The position numbers and the translations under genes were made by a program. The notes under the pieces were generated by a model, which did not search any database, was not told where the DNA came from, and saw only the letters and a program-made list of their open reading frames with translations. A stretch of 64,000 nt of DNA, taken from assembly GCF_005508865.1 (NCBI RefSeq), contig NZ_SCOM01000006.1, positions 62,001-126,000 of the forward strand, given 5' to 3'. The stretch comes from Pseudomonas sp. F(2018) (GTDB taxonomy: Bacteria > Pseudomonadota > Gammaproteobacteria > Pseudomonadales > Pseudomonadaceae). Positions 7,404-17,293 of this stretch are shown here, piece by piece. How positions within the stretch are numbered: position 1 is the stretch's first letter; every line of letters starts with the position of its first letter.

Positions 7404-9302
7404 TCAGATCGCGCCGCGAGCACGCAACAGGTCGAGCACCTGCTTGACGCCCTCTTCCACCGATACCGACTGGGTGTCGATCACCAGATCGGCATTCAGC
7501 GGCACGTCGTAGGCGAAGGACTCGCCCGGAATGTTATCGCCGCCGGCGGCGTACAGGCCCTGCGGATCACGCTCGGCACAGGCCTGCGGCGAAGCCTGGA
7601 CGTAGACGGTGATCAGACGGTCATTGCCGATCAGCGCCTTGGCCTGCTCGCGGCCCTCGGCATCCGGGGCGACGAACGCGGCCAGGGTCAACAGGCCGGC
7701 TTCGTTGAACTGGCGCGCCACGTGAGCAGCACGGCGCCAGTTCTCGGTACGCCCGGCGCGGTCCTGCGGCAAACCCTTGTTCAGGTCATGACGCAGGTTC
7801 TGGCCATCCAGCACATACACGGCACGACCCATGTCGAACAGCTTGCGCTCGACGGCATAGGCCAGGGTGCTCTTGCCGGCGCCGGACAGGCCGCTGAACA
7901 GCACGGTGGCCGGCTGCTGGCCGAAGCGCACGGCGCGCTCTTCGGTCGACACGTGGGCCAGTTCACCGTGGTGAGTGCCGCCACCCGCGCCGACAGCATC
8001 GGCGATGATCATGCCGGCACCGACGGTGCCGTTGGTCAGGCGGTCGATGACGATGAAGGCGCCAGTGGTGCGGTTGTGCGCGTAGCCGTCGAGGGCGATC
8101 GGCGCATCCAGGGCGACCTTGACCTTGCCGATCTCGTTGAGCTGCAGGCTGCTCGCCGCGCCCTCTTCCAGGGTGTTCACATCGACGCGGTGGGCGATGC
8201 TGGCGATCGAGCCCGGCACGTAGCTGGTGGCACGCTTGATGTCGTATTTCTTGCCCGGCAGCATCGGCTCTTCGGCCATCCACACCAGCATGGCGTCGAA
8301 GCTGTCGACCACCTGCGGGCGGTTATCGGCATGCACCAGCATGTCGCCGCGGGACACGTCGATCTCGTCTTCCAGGGTCAGGGTGATCGCCTGGCCCGGA
8401 CCGGCCTGCTCCAGCTCGCCTTCGAAGGTGACGATGGACTTGACCTTGCTGCCCTTGCCCGACGGCAGGGCGATGACTTCGTCGCCCTTGCGCACGATGC
8501 CGCTGGCCAGGGTGCCGGCGAAACCGCGGAAGTTCAGGTTCGGGCGATTGACGTACTGCACCGGGAAACGCAGGTCGTCGAAGTTGCGATCGCCGGCAAC
8601 TTCCACGGTCTCGAGGATTTCCATCAGCGACTGGCCGGTGTACCAGGGCGACTGCTCGCTCTTGTTCACCACGTTGTCGCCCTTCAGCGCCGACATCGGC
8701 ACGAAGTGCAGCGAAGTTGGCTTGAGCGAGATGCCCTCGGCGAACTTCAGGTAGTCGGCCTTGATTTGCTCGAACACGCCCTGATCGAAGCCCTTGAGGT
8801 CCATCTTGTTGATGGCCACGACGATGTGCTTGATGCCCAGCAGCGAGGCGATAAAGCTGTGGCGCTTGGTCTGGGTCTGCACACCGTAGCGCGCGTCGAT
8901 CAGGATGATCGCCAGGTCGCAGGTGGAGGCCCCGGTGGCCATGTTGCGCGTGTACTGCTCATGGCCGGGGGTGTCGGCGATGATGAACTTGCGCTTGGCG
9001 GTGCTGAAATAGCGGTACGCCACGTCGATGGTGATGCCCTGCTCGCGCTCGGCCTGCAGGCCGTCAACCAGCAGCGCCAGGTCGACATCATCGCCGGTGG
9101 TGCCGACCTTCTTGGAATCCTTGGTGATGGCTTCTAGATGGTCTTCGTAGATCATCTTGGTGTCGTGCAGCAGGCGCCCGATCAGGGTGCTCTTGCCATC
9201 GTCGACGTTGCCGCAGGTGAGGAAGCGCAGCAGTTCTTTGCGTTCGTGCTGGGCCAGGTACGCAACGATGTCCTGGCTGATCAGATCGGATTGGTGGCTC
9301 AT
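7404..9302 (-). CDS. cysNC: Bifunctional sulfate adenylyltransferase GTPase subunit / APS kinase (CysNC)
   Basis: 632 residues. The N-terminal EF-Tu-like GTPase (CysN) shows GNVDDGKST (P-loop), DTPGHEQY and NKMD. It drives CysD in forming adenosine 5'-phosphosulfate from sulfate and ATP. From about residue 440 a fused APS kinase (CysC) carries its own P-loop GLSGAGKST and the DGQNLRHDLNKGL / DRAGRTENWRR segment, and makes PAPS. The N-C fusion is normal for Pseudomonas. It follows cysD by 12 bases in one operon; in this genus the operon responds to sulfur limitation through CysB. It acts in the cytoplasm in assimilatory sulfate reduction. Confidence 0.97.
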   Translation of the reverse strand: MSHQSDLISQDIVAYLAQHERKELLRFLTCGNVDDGKSTLIGRLLHDTKMIYEDHLEAITKDSKKVGTTGDDVDLALLVDGLQAEREQGITIDVAYRYFSTAKRKFIIADTPGHEQYTRNMATGASTCDLAIILIDARYGVQTQTKRHSFIASLLGIKHIVVAINKMDLKGFDQGVFEQIKADYLKFAEGISLKPTSLHFVPMSALKGDNVVNKSEQSPWYTGQSLMEILETVEVAGDRNFDDLRFPVQYVNRPNLNFRGFAGTLASGIVRKGDEVIALPSGKGSKVKSIVTFEGELEQAGPGQAITLTLEDEIDVSRGDMLVHADNRPQVVDSFDAMLVWMAEEPMLPGKKYDIKRATSYVPGSIASIAHRVDVNTLEEGAASSLQLNEIGKVKVALDAPIALDGYAHNRTTGAFIVIDRLTNGTVGAGMIIADAVGAGGGTHHGELAHVSTEERAVRFGQQPATVLFSGLSGAGKSTLAYAVERKLFDMGRAVYVLDGQNLRHDLNKGLPQDRAGRTENWRRAAHVARQFNEAGLLTLAAFVAPDAEGREQAKALIGNDRLITVYVQASPQACAERDPQGLYAAGGDNIPGESFAYDVPLNADLVIDTQSVSVEEGVKQVLDLLRARGAI

Positions 9303-9314
9303 GGTACGGAATCC

Positions 9315-10232
9315 TTAGAAGTAGCCCTGACGTTTCTTTTCTTCCATCGAGCCAGCCTGATCGTGGTCGATCACACGGCCCTGACGCTCGGAAGTACGGG
9401 TCAGAAGCATTTCCTGGATGATGTCGGTCAGCGTGGTCGCCGTAGACTCCACCGCACCGGTCAGCGGGTAGCAGCCGAGGGTGCGGAAACGCACCATCTT
9501 CTTCTGGATACGGGCTTTCTCTTCGTCCGAAAGGTGTTCGAGGATGCGCTCGTCGTCGATCATGATCAGCGTGCCATTCTTCTCGATCACTTCGCGCTCG
9601 GCAGCGAAGTACAGCGGCACGATCGGGATCTGCTCCAGATAGATGTATTGCCAGATGTCCAGCTCGGTCCAGTTGGACAGCGGGAAGACGCGGATCGACT
9701 CGCCCTTCTTGACCTTGCCGTTGTAAACGTTCCACAGCTCGGGACGCTGGTTCTTCGGGTCCCAGCGATGCTTGCTGTCGCGGAAGGAATACACGCGCTC
9801 CTTGGCACGGGACTTTTCTTCGTCACGGCGCGCGCCACCGAAAGCGGCGTCGAAACCGTACTTGTCCAGCGCCTGCTTGAGCCCCTCGGTCTTCATCACG
9901 TCGGTGTGCTTGGCACTGCCGTAGGTGAAGGGGTTCATGTCCTGCGCCACACCATCCGGATTGATGTGGGTGATCAGGTCCAGCCCGTACTCTTTGACCA
10001 TCTTCTCGCGGAAGCGATACATCTCCTGGAACTTCCAGCGAGTGTCCACGTGCATGACCGGGAACGGCAGCTTACCGGGGAAGAACGCCTTGCGCGCCAG
10101 ATGCAGCATCACGGCGGAATCTTTACCGATGGAATACAGCATCACCGGGTTGTCGAATTCGGCGGCCACTTCACGAATGATGTGGATACTTTCCGCCTCG
10201 AGCTGTTTCAGGTGCGTCAGTTTGTCGAGCAT
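9315..10232 (-). CDS. cysD: Sulfate adenylyltransferase subunit 2 (CysD)
   Basis: 305 residues, full length. It belongs to the PP-loop ATP pyrophosphatase family: SIGKDSAVMLHLA near residue 34-46 is the pyrophosphate-binding loop. The family blocks HVDTRWKFQEMYRFR, GGARRDEEKSRAKER and RFRTLGCYPLTGAVES are intact, and the C-terminus is SMEEKKRQGYF. CysD adenylates sulfate, powered by the CysN GTPase encoded 12 bases downstream. Upstream (10323-10339) is a perfect palindrome that could be part of the control region. Confidence 0.97.
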   Translation of the reverse strand: MLDKLTHLKQLEAESIHIIREVAAEFDNPVMLYSIGKDSAVMLHLARKAFFPGKLPFPVMHVDTRWKFQEMYRFREKMVKEYGLDLITHINPDGVAQDMNPFTYGSAKHTDVMKTEGLKQALDKYGFDAAFGGARRDEEKSRAKERVYSFRDSKHRWDPKNQRPELWNVYNGKVKKGESIRVFPLSNWTELDIWQYIYLEQIPIVPLYFAAEREVIEKNGTLIMIDDERILEHLSDEEKARIQKKMVRFRTLGCYPLTGAVESTATTLTDIIQEMLLTRTSERQGRVIDHDQAGSMEEKKRQGYF

Positions 10233-10322
10233 GGCTTATCACGGAATCAGGGATGGACGGCCGGCGGGCCGTGGACGAGCGCGCACTCTAGCACAGCGCC
10301 CTATTCTATTCAGGCAGCCTGT

Positions 10323-10339
10323 TAGATCGAAACGATCTA
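10323..10339. promoter_or_regulatory. 17-bp perfect palindrome upstream of cysD
   Basis: TAGATCG-AAA-CGATCTA: seven-base arms with a three-base spacer, 90 bases upstream of the cysD start and 17 bases beyond the nif3 stop. On the cysD strand a weak -10-like TAGAAT follows it by about 14 bases, which would put the palindrome over the -35 region. It could be an operator or merely a 3' hairpin of nif3. Confidence 0.35.
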
Positions 10340-10355
10340 GGTATATGCCCGGTTT

Positions 10356-11114
10356 TCAGACCGGATTGGGGCAATCGATGAACAGGTGTTCGACGGCAAA
10401 ACGCCGCGCCAGATAGTCGCCCAAGGCCTGCACGCCATAGCGTTCGGTGGCGTGATGGCCGGCGGCGATGAAGCCGATGCCATTCTCGCGAGCGCTGTGG
10501 AACGTCTGTTCCGAAGCCTCGCCGGTCAGGTACAGGTCGACGCCGGCGGCGATGGCGTTGTCGATGTAGCCCTGGCCGCCACCGGTGCACCAGCCGACCT
10601 TGCGTACCATGCCCGCGCCCTCTACCAGCAGCGGCTCGCGCCCCAGCACTTCCTGCACGCGGCGGGCGAAGTCACGGGCGCTCAGCGGCTCGGCCAGGGA
10701 GCCGAGCAGGCCGACAATCTTCGGATTATCCGGATCGAGCGGACCTTCGATGGTGATATCGAGCTGGCGCGCCAGCTGCACGTTGTTGCCCACCTCGGCA
10801 TGCACATCCAGCGGCAGGTGGTAGGCCAGCAGGCTGATGTCATGGCCCAGCAGGGTCTGCAGGCGGCGGCGCTTCATGCCGGTGATGCAGGCGTCCTCGC
10901 CCTTCCAGAAGTAGCCATGATGGACCAGCACCACGTCGGCCTCGGCCTCCACGGCAGCATCCAGCAGCACCTGGCTGGCGGTCACGCCGCTGACGATGCG
11001 CCGTACCTGTGGCCGGCCCTCGACCTGCAGGCCGTTGGGGCAGTAGTCGCTGATGCGCGCGGCGCCGAGAAAGCGGTCGGCTTCCTCGACCAGGGTGGTC
11101 AGGGCGATGGCCAT
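10356..11114 (-). CDS. NIF3-family dinuclear-metal protein (GTP cyclohydrolase I type 2-like)
   Basis: 252 residues, the usual size of bacterial NIF3/YbgI proteins. The N-terminal motif is YCPNGLQVEG. The metal-binding residues are in VLVHHGYFWKG, AYHLPLDVH and the C-terminal GHHATERYGVQALG; LYLTGEASEQ precedes the latter. NIF3 proteins form hexameric toroids with a two-metal site; their reaction is still not settled. It is divergent from algW (114 bp apart). Its stop codon lies in the loop of a short CCGGT/ACCGG hairpin. Confidence 0.92.
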   Translation of the reverse strand: MAIALTTLVEEADRFLGAARISDYCPNGLQVEGRPQVRRIVSGVTASQVLLDAAVEAEADVVLVHHGYFWKGEDACITGMKRRRLQTLLGHDISLLAYHLPLDVHAEVGNNVQLARQLDITIEGPLDPDNPKIVGLLGSLAEPLSARDFARRVQEVLGREPLLVEGAGMVRKVGWCTGGGQGYIDNAIAAGVDLYLTGEASEQTFHSARENGIGFIAAGHHATERYGVQALGDYLARRFAVEHLFIDCPNPV

Positions 11115-11168
11115 GGAATTTCCTCATCAAACTGTCGCGGACGCTGCCCTTCCCGGCTGCGGCGCCTC

Positions 11169-11174
11169 TATAAT
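11169..11174 (+). promoter_or_regulatory. algW: Candidate -10 box for algW
   Basis: A perfect TATAAT lies 55 bases upstream of the algW ATG in the nif3-algW divergent gap. The -35 region (about 11146-11151) is poor, so an activator or extended contacts may be needed. Confidence 0.5.
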
Positions 11175-11228
11175 GCCGCCACCTTAAGGGCCGCTCCAGG
11201 CTCTCGCAACCCTCAGGATTTCACTCAG

Positions 11229-12389
<1,161 letters not shown>

Positions 12390-12400
12390 AAAGCCCCATG

Positions 12401-12429
12401 AAAAAAGGCGCCCCGCGGGGCGCCTTTTT
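12401..12429. terminator. Bidirectional terminator between algW and hisC
   Basis: AAAAAGGCGCCCC-GC-GGGGCGCCTTTTT, a perfect palindromic stem flanked by A and T runs, serves the convergent algW and hisC transcripts. Confidence 0.92.
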
Positions 12430-12444
12430 CGTTGCGGTCTCTGG

Positions 12445-13500
12445 TTAGAGGACGTGTTCCAAGGCATCCAGCAACGCCAGGTTCTGCTCCGGGTTGCCGA
12501 TGGTGATGCGCAGGAACTGGGCGATGCGCTGCTGCTTGAAGTGGCGCACGATCACGCCGTGCTCGCGCAGCGCCGCGGCCAGCTCGCCGGCGTCCTTCTG
12601 CGGATGGCGAGCGAAGACGAAGTTGGCCGCCGATGGCAGCACCTCGAAGCCCAGGCCGGAGAGCGCGGCCACCACCTGCTCGCGACTGTCGATCACCCGC
12701 TGGCAAGTCTCGCGGAAGTAGTCCTCGTCCTCGAAGGCCGCCGCCGCACCGACGATCGCCATGCGATCCAGCGGGTAGGAGTTGAAGCTGTTCTTGATCC
12801 GCTCCAGCGCCTCGATCAGGTCCGGGTGGCCGACCGCGATGCCGACCCGCAGGCCGGCCAGCGAGCGCGACTTGGATAGGGTCTGGGTCACCAGCAGGTT
12901 CGGGTAGCGGTCGACCAGCTTGATCGCCGTCTCGCCACCGAAGTCGATATAGGCCTCGTCCACCACCACCACGCTGTCCGGGCTACCCTGCAGCAGGCGC
13001 TCGACGGCCTCCAGCGGCAGCAGGCAACCGGTCGGTGCATTGGGGTTGGGGAAGATGATCCCGCCATTGGGTCGCGCATAGTCCTCGGTGCGGATCTGGA
13101 ACTGCTCGTCCAGGGCCAGCGCCTCATAGGGAATGCCGTACAGGCCGCAATAGACCGGGTAGAAACTGTAGGTCACGTCGGGGAACAGCAGCGGCTTGCC
13201 GTGCTGGAACAGGCCGTGGAAGGCATGCGCCAGCACCTCGTCGGAGCCATTGCCGACGAACACCTGGGCGGTGCTCACACCGTAGTAGTCGGCCACAGCC
13301 TGCTTGAGGCGGTCGCTGTTCGGGTCCGGGTACAGGCGCAGGTTGTCGCCCAGCTCGGCCTGCATGGCCGCGACCGCCCTGGGCGACGGGCCGTAGGGGT
13401 TCTCGTTGGTGTTGAGCTTGACCAGCTTGGCCAATTTCGGCTGCTCACCCGGCACGTAGGGCACCAGGTCCTTGACGAAGGGGCTCCAGAATTTGCTCAT
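12445..13500 (-). CDS. hisC: Histidinol-phosphate aminotransferase
   Basis: 351 residues from the ATG at 13498-13500, with AGAAGGGCAG as Shine-Dalgarno; an upstream ATG at 13542 is not needed. It is a fold type I PLP aminotransferase: LNTNENPYGPSP near the N-terminus, VFVGNGSDEVL, FPNPNAPTG, VVVDEAYIDF and the PLP-lysine segment TLSKSRSLAGLRVG. It converts imidazole-acetol phosphate and glutamate to histidinol phosphate. Last gene of a minus-strand hisG-hisD-hisC run that follows murA, an arrangement typical of Pseudomonas. The gap to hisD is 58 bases. Confidence 0.95.
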   Translation of the reverse strand: MSKFWSPFVKDLVPYVPGEQPKLAKLVKLNTNENPYGPSPRAVAAMQAELGDNLRLYPDPNSDRLKQAVADYYGVSTAQVFVGNGSDEVLAHAFHGLFQHGKPLLFPDVTYSFYPVYCGLYGIPYEALALDEQFQIRTEDYARPNGGIIFPNPNAPTGCLLPLEAVERLLQGSPDSVVVVDEAYIDFGGETAIKLVDRYPNLLVTQTLSKSRSLAGLRVGIAVGHPDLIEALERIKNSFNSYPLDRMAIVGAAAAFEDEDYFRETCQRVIDSREQVVAALSGLGFEVLPSAANFVFARHPQKDAGELAAALREHGVIVRHFKQQRIAQFLRITIGNPEQNLALLDALEHVL

Positions 13501-13558
13501 CTGCCCTTCTCTCCTCGATTCGATGTTCAGTGAGGCGCGCACGGCGCGCCTGCGCGAT

Positions 13559-14869
13559 TCAGTTCTTGATGCGGTACTCGGCGCTGCGCGCGTGGGCAGT
13601 CAGCGACTCTCCACGGGCCAGCACGGAGGCGACCTTGCCCAGCTCGGAGGCACCTTCGGCCGAGCAATGGATGATCGACGAGCGCTTCTGGAAGTCGTAC
13701 ACGCCCAGCGGCGAGGAGAAGCGCGCGGTCCCGGAAGTCGGCAGCACGTGGTTGGGCCCGGCGCAGTAGTCGCCCAGGGCCTCCGCGGTATAACGGCCCA
13801 TGAAGATGGCGCCGGCATGGCGAATCTGCGGCAGGTACTGCTCGGGGTTCTCCACCGACAGTTCCAGGTGCTCCGGCGCGATGCGGTTGGCCACTTCGAT
13901 GGCCTGAGCCATGTCGGCGACCTGGATCAGCGCGCCGCGACCCTCCATGGAGGTGCGGGCGATGGTCTCGCGCTCCAGGGTCGGCAGCAGCCTGGCGATG
14001 CTCGCGGCCACGCGATCGAGGAAGGCGGCGTCCGGGCTGACCAGGATGGCCTGGGCGTCCTCGTCGTGTTCGGCCTGGGAGAACAGGTCCATGGCGATCC
14101 AGTCCGGGTCGGTCTGGCCGTCGCAGACCACCAGAATCTCCGACGGGCCGGCGATCATGTCGATGCCGACCTTGCCGAACACGTGACGCTTGGCAGTGGC
14201 CACATAGATGTTGCCCGGCCCGACGATCTTGTCCACCGGCGGCACGCTCTCGGTGCCGTAGGCCAGCGCAGCCACGGCCTGGGCGCCACCGATGGTGAAC
14301 ACCCGGTCGACGCCAGCAATGCAGGCGGCGGCCAGGACGATCTCGTTGATCTCGCCACGCGGGGTCGGCACCACCATGACCACTTCCGGCACGCCGGCGA
14401 CCTTGGCCGGGATGGCGTTCATCAGCACCGAGGATGGGTAGGACGCCTTGCCGCCCGGCACGTACAGGCCGGCGCGGTCCAGCGGGGTGACCTTCTGCCC
14501 CAGCACCGTGCCGTCGGCCTCGGTGTAGGTCCAGGAGTCCTGTTTCTGCCGCTCGTGGTACAGGCGCACGCGCTCGGCGGCCTTCTCCAGGGCAGCACGC
14601 TGCTCGGCGCTGATGCGGGTCAGGGCCAGCTCCAGGCGCTCGCGCGGCAGGATCAGGTCGGCCATGGCGGCGACCTGCAAGCCGTCGAACTTCTCGGTGA
14701 ACTCGACCAGGGCGGCATCGCCGCGCTCGCGCACGGCCTTGATGATGTCGAGCACACGCTGGTTGACCGCGTCATCCGACACGCTTTCCCAGCTCAGCAG
14801 ATGATCCAGGTGTCGCGCGAAGTCCTGGTCAGCGGCATTGAGTCGGCGGATGGCGGTAGGAGCGGTCAT
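13559..14869 (-). CDS. hisD: Histidinol dehydrogenase
   Basis: 436 residues, full length. It catalyses the last two steps of histidine synthesis (histidinol to histidine, two NAD+), with a zinc ion. Family signatures: YVPGGKASYPSSVLMNAIPAKVAGV, the nucleotide-binding IAGVDRVFTIGGAQAVAALAYGT, KIVGPGNIYVATAK, DMIAGPSEILVV and QAEHDEDAQAIL, with the zinc-binding residues near GAIFMGRYTAEALGDYCAGPNHVLPT. Cytoplasmic. It is separated from hisG by 125 bases that contain a strong hairpin. Confidence 0.96.
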   Translation of the reverse strand: MTAPTAIRRLNAADQDFARHLDHLLSWESVSDDAVNQRVLDIIKAVRERGDAALVEFTEKFDGLQVAAMADLILPRERLELALTRISAEQRAALEKAAERVRLYHERQKQDSWTYTEADGTVLGQKVTPLDRAGLYVPGGKASYPSSVLMNAIPAKVAGVPEVVMVVPTPRGEINEIVLAAACIAGVDRVFTIGGAQAVAALAYGTESVPPVDKIVGPGNIYVATAKRHVFGKVGIDMIAGPSEILVVCDGQTDPDWIAMDLFSQAEHDEDAQAILVSPDAAFLDRVAASIARLLPTLERETIARTSMEGRGALIQVADMAQAIEVANRIAPEHLELSVENPEQYLPQIRHAGAIFMGRYTAEALGDYCAGPNHVLPTSGTARFSSPLGVYDFQKRSSIIHCSAEGASELGKVASVLARGESLTAHARSAEYRIKN

Positions 14870-14964
14870 AGCGGGCCTCTTGATTGGCTATTGCTCAGGC
14901 GCCCGTAGAGTACCAGCCGCTCCGTGCGGGCACCTGAGAATTCTGGCTATGACACGGATAGGCG

Positions 14965-14985
14965 GACGCGACCGATGGTCGCGTC
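14965..14985. other. Perfect 9-bp hairpin in the hisG-hisD gap
   Basis: GACGCGACC-GAT-GGTCGCGTC: a nine-base stem with a three-base loop, starting just after the hisG stop. No T tract follows, so it is not a canonical terminator. It may stabilise the upstream message or pause transcription. Confidence 0.5.
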
Positions 14986-14994
14986 GGAGTGGTA

Positions 14995-15630
14995 TCAGCT
15001 TTGGTGTCGCGCCTCGACGGCGCCACGCAGGGTCTCGATCAGCGCCTGGATGCGGCCATGCTGCATCTTCATCGAGGCCTTGTTGACGATCAGTCGCGAG
15101 CTGATGTGGGCAATCAGCTCCTGGGGCTCCAGACCGTTGGCACGCAGGGTGTTTCCGGTGTCGACCACGTCGATGATCTTGTCGGCCAGGCCGACTAGCG
15201 GGGCCAGCTCCATGGAGCCGTACAGCTTGATCACGTCGACCTGACGGCCCTGCTCGGCGTAGTAACGCTTGGCCACGTTGACGAACTTGGTGGCCACGCG
15301 CAGGCGACCTTTCGGCTCCGGCGCGCCGACCTTGCCGGCGGTCATCAGCTTGCAGTTGGCGATCTGCAGGTCAAGCGGCTCGTACAGGCCCTGGCCGCCG
15401 TACTCCATCAGCACGTCCTTGCCGGCCACGCCGAGGTCGGCGGCGCCATGCTCGACATAGGTCGGCACGTCGGTGGCGCGCACGATCAGCAGCTGCACGT
15501 CATCCTGAGTGGTCGGGATGATCAGCTTGCGGCTCTTTTCCGGATTCTCGGTCGGCTCGATGCCTGCCGCGGCGAGCAGCGGCAGGGTGTCGTCGAGGAT
15601 GCGGCCCTTGGACAGCGCGATGGTCAGCAT
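14995..15630 (-). CDS. hisG: ATP phosphoribosyltransferase, short (HisZ-dependent) form
   Basis: 211 residues, i.e. the short HisG form that lacks the C-terminal regulatory domain and needs the HisZ subunit encoded elsewhere. It makes phosphoribosyl-ATP from PRPP and ATP, the committed step of histidine synthesis. Visible motifs: IALSKGRILDDTLPLL, DLGVAGKDVL, RVATKFVNVAKRY and the PRPP-binding GLADKIIDVVDTGNTL. hisZ is not in this window. It follows murA by 12 bases and is probably cotranscribed with it. Confidence 0.95.
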   Translation of the reverse strand: MLTIALSKGRILDDTLPLLAAAGIEPTENPEKSRKLIIPTTQDDVQLLIVRATDVPTYVEHGAADLGVAGKDVLMEYGGQGLYEPLDLQIANCKLMTAGKVGAPEPKGRLRVATKFVNVAKRYYAEQGRQVDVIKLYGSMELAPLVGLADKIIDVVDTGNTLRANGLEPQELIAHISSRLIVNKASMKMQHGRIQALIETLRGAVEARHQS

Positions 15631-15642
15631 GAAATGCCCTTA

Positions 15643-16908
15643 CTAGCCCGGCACGCGGCGGATCTTGGCGCCGAGCAACTGCAGTTTTTCCTCGATGCAC
15701 TCGTAACCACGGTCGATGTGGTAGATGCGGTCGATCAGGGTTTCGCCCTCGGCGACCAGCGCAGCGATCACCAGGCTGGCAGAGGCGCGCAGGTCGGTAG
15801 CCATGACCGGAGCGCCCTTGAGCGCCGGCACGCCGGTGACGATGGCGGTGTTGCCTTCGACCAGGATCTGCGCGCCCATGCGGTTCATCTCGTAGACGTG
15901 CATGAAGCGGTTCTCGAACACGGTCTCGATGACGGTACCGGTGCCCTCGGCGATGGCGTTGAGGGAGATGAACTGGGCCTGCATGTCGGTCGGGAAGGCC
16001 GGGTACGGCGCGGTGCGCACGTTGACGGCCTTCGGACGCTTGCCCTTCATGTCAAGCTCGATCCAGTCCTTGCCGGTGGTGATCTCGGCGCCAGCTTCCT
16101 GCAGCTTGGCCAGTACGGCCTCAAGGATGGTCGGATCGGTGTCCTTGAGCTTGACGCGGCCACCGGTAGCCGCTGCAGCCACCAGGTAGGTGCCGGTTTC
16201 GATACGGTCGGGCATCACGCTGTAGCGACCGCCACCGAGGCGCTCGACGCCGTCGATGACGATGGTGTCGGTGCCGGCACCGCTGACCTTGCCGCCCATG
16301 GCGTTGATGAAGTTGGCCAGGTCGACCACTTCCGGCTCACGCGCGGCGTTTTCCAGCACGGTACGGCCCTTGGCCAGGGCCGCGGCCATCATGATGTTCT
16401 CGGTACCGGTCACGCTGACGATATCGAAGAAGAAGTGCGCGCCACGCAGGCCGCCTTCCGGCGCCTTGGCCTTGATGTAGCCGCCTTCGACGTCGATCTT
16501 CGCGCCCATGGCTTCCAGACCGCGGATGTGCAGGTCGACCGGACGCGAACCGATGGCGCAACCGCCGGGCAGCGCGACTTCGGCTTCACCGAAACGGGCA
16601 ACCATCGGGCCGAGCACCAGGATCGAGGCGCGCATGGTCTTCACCAGCTCGTACGGCGCGACCAGGGTCTTGATGCTGCTGGCGTCGACTTCGACGCTGA
16701 GCTTCTCGTCGATGATCGGCTGCACGCCCATGCGGCCGAACAGCTCGATCATGGTGGTGATGTCGTGCAGGTGCGGCAGGTTGCACACGGTGACCGGGGT
16801 GTCGGCCAGCAGGGTGGCAGCCAGGATCGGCAGGGCGGAGTTCTTCGCACCGGAGATACGGATTTCGCCATCGAGGCGGATACCGCCGGTAATAATCAGT
16901 TTGTCCAT
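15643..16908 (-). CDS. murA: UDP-N-acetylglucosamine 1-carboxyvinyltransferase (MurA)
   Basis: 421 residues, full length. It transfers enolpyruvate from PEP to UDP-GlcNAc, the first committed step of peptidoglycan precursor synthesis, in the cytoplasm. The substrate loop carries the catalytic Cys117 in LPGGCAIGSRP, the residue alkylated by fosfomycin, so the usual target is intact. Other landmarks: the N-terminal ISGAKNSALPI with the conserved Lys-Asn pair, and PTDMQAQF near the C-terminal third. It lies between ibaG (28 bases upstream) and hisG. Confidence 0.97.
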   Translation of the reverse strand: MDKLIITGGIRLDGEIRISGAKNSALPILAATLLADTPVTVCNLPHLHDITTMIELFGRMGVQPIIDEKLSVEVDASSIKTLVAPYELVKTMRASILVLGPMVARFGEAEVALPGGCAIGSRPVDLHIRGLEAMGAKIDVEGGYIKAKAPEGGLRGAHFFFDIVSVTGTENIMMAAALAKGRTVLENAAREPEVVDLANFINAMGGKVSGAGTDTIVIDGVERLGGGRYSVMPDRIETGTYLVAAAATGGRVKLKDTDPTILEAVLAKLQEAGAEITTGKDWIELDMKGKRPKAVNVRTAPYPAFPTDMQAQFISLNAIAEGTGTVIETVFENRFMHVYEMNRMGAQILVEGNTAIVTGVPALKGAPVMATDLRASASLVIAALVAEGETLIDRIYHIDRGYECIEEKLQLLGAKIRRVPG

Positions 16909-16936
16909 TCGGATCTCGATCTCGTTGCCCGCAGGC

Positions 16937-17176
16937 TCAGGAACGCTCGGCCCAGGCGGCCTGGCTGAAGAATTTCATGGTCACGGCATGGATGGCGCCA
17001 CTGGCGATCCACTCGTTGAGATGGGCGTAGATCTGCTGCTGGCGCTTGACCGGGCTGAGCGCGGCCAGCTCATCGCTGATCAGGTTCAGCTGGAAGTTGC
17101 AGCCTTCGCCCTCCACCTCGACGCGGGTGTTGGGCAGCTTGGCCTCCAGGAGGTTCTTAACTTCTACGGCCTGCAT
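16937..17176 (-). CDS. ibaG: BolA/IbaG family protein
   Basis: 79 residues from an ATG with GAGGT upstream; an in-frame ATG seven codons earlier is less likely. It has the class II KH-like BolA fold, with the family pattern VEVEGEGCNFQLNLISDEL, LSPVKRQQQIYAHLNEWI and IHAVTMKFFS. The Cys of the GEGCNFQ loop is the expected iron-sulfur ligand position when these proteins pair with monothiol glutaredoxin. The E. coli homologue (YrbA) also lies beside murA and the mla genes. A terminator separates it from the mla operon upstream. Confidence 0.9.
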   Translation of the reverse strand: MQAVEVKNLLEAKLPNTRVEVEGEGCNFQLNLISDELAALSPVKRQQQIYAHLNEWIASGAIHAVTMKFFSQAAWAERS

Positions 17177-17241
17177 GCTCAACCTCGATCGGCGCAAAAG
17201 GATTCTGGCGGGCCCAAGGCTCGCGGGGTCGGCAATGATAC

Positions 17242-17283
17242 AAAAAAGCCCCCCGCCTGCGAAGCCCGGCAGACGGAGGGCTC
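17242..17283 (-). terminator. Rho-independent terminator of the mla operon
   Basis: On the minus strand a long stem (AGCCCTCCGTCTGC / GCAGGCGGGGGGCT, with G-T pairs) is followed by TTTTTTG. It starts 11 bases after the mlaB stop. Confidence 0.82.
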
Positions 17284-17293
17284 TGGTGGGCTA

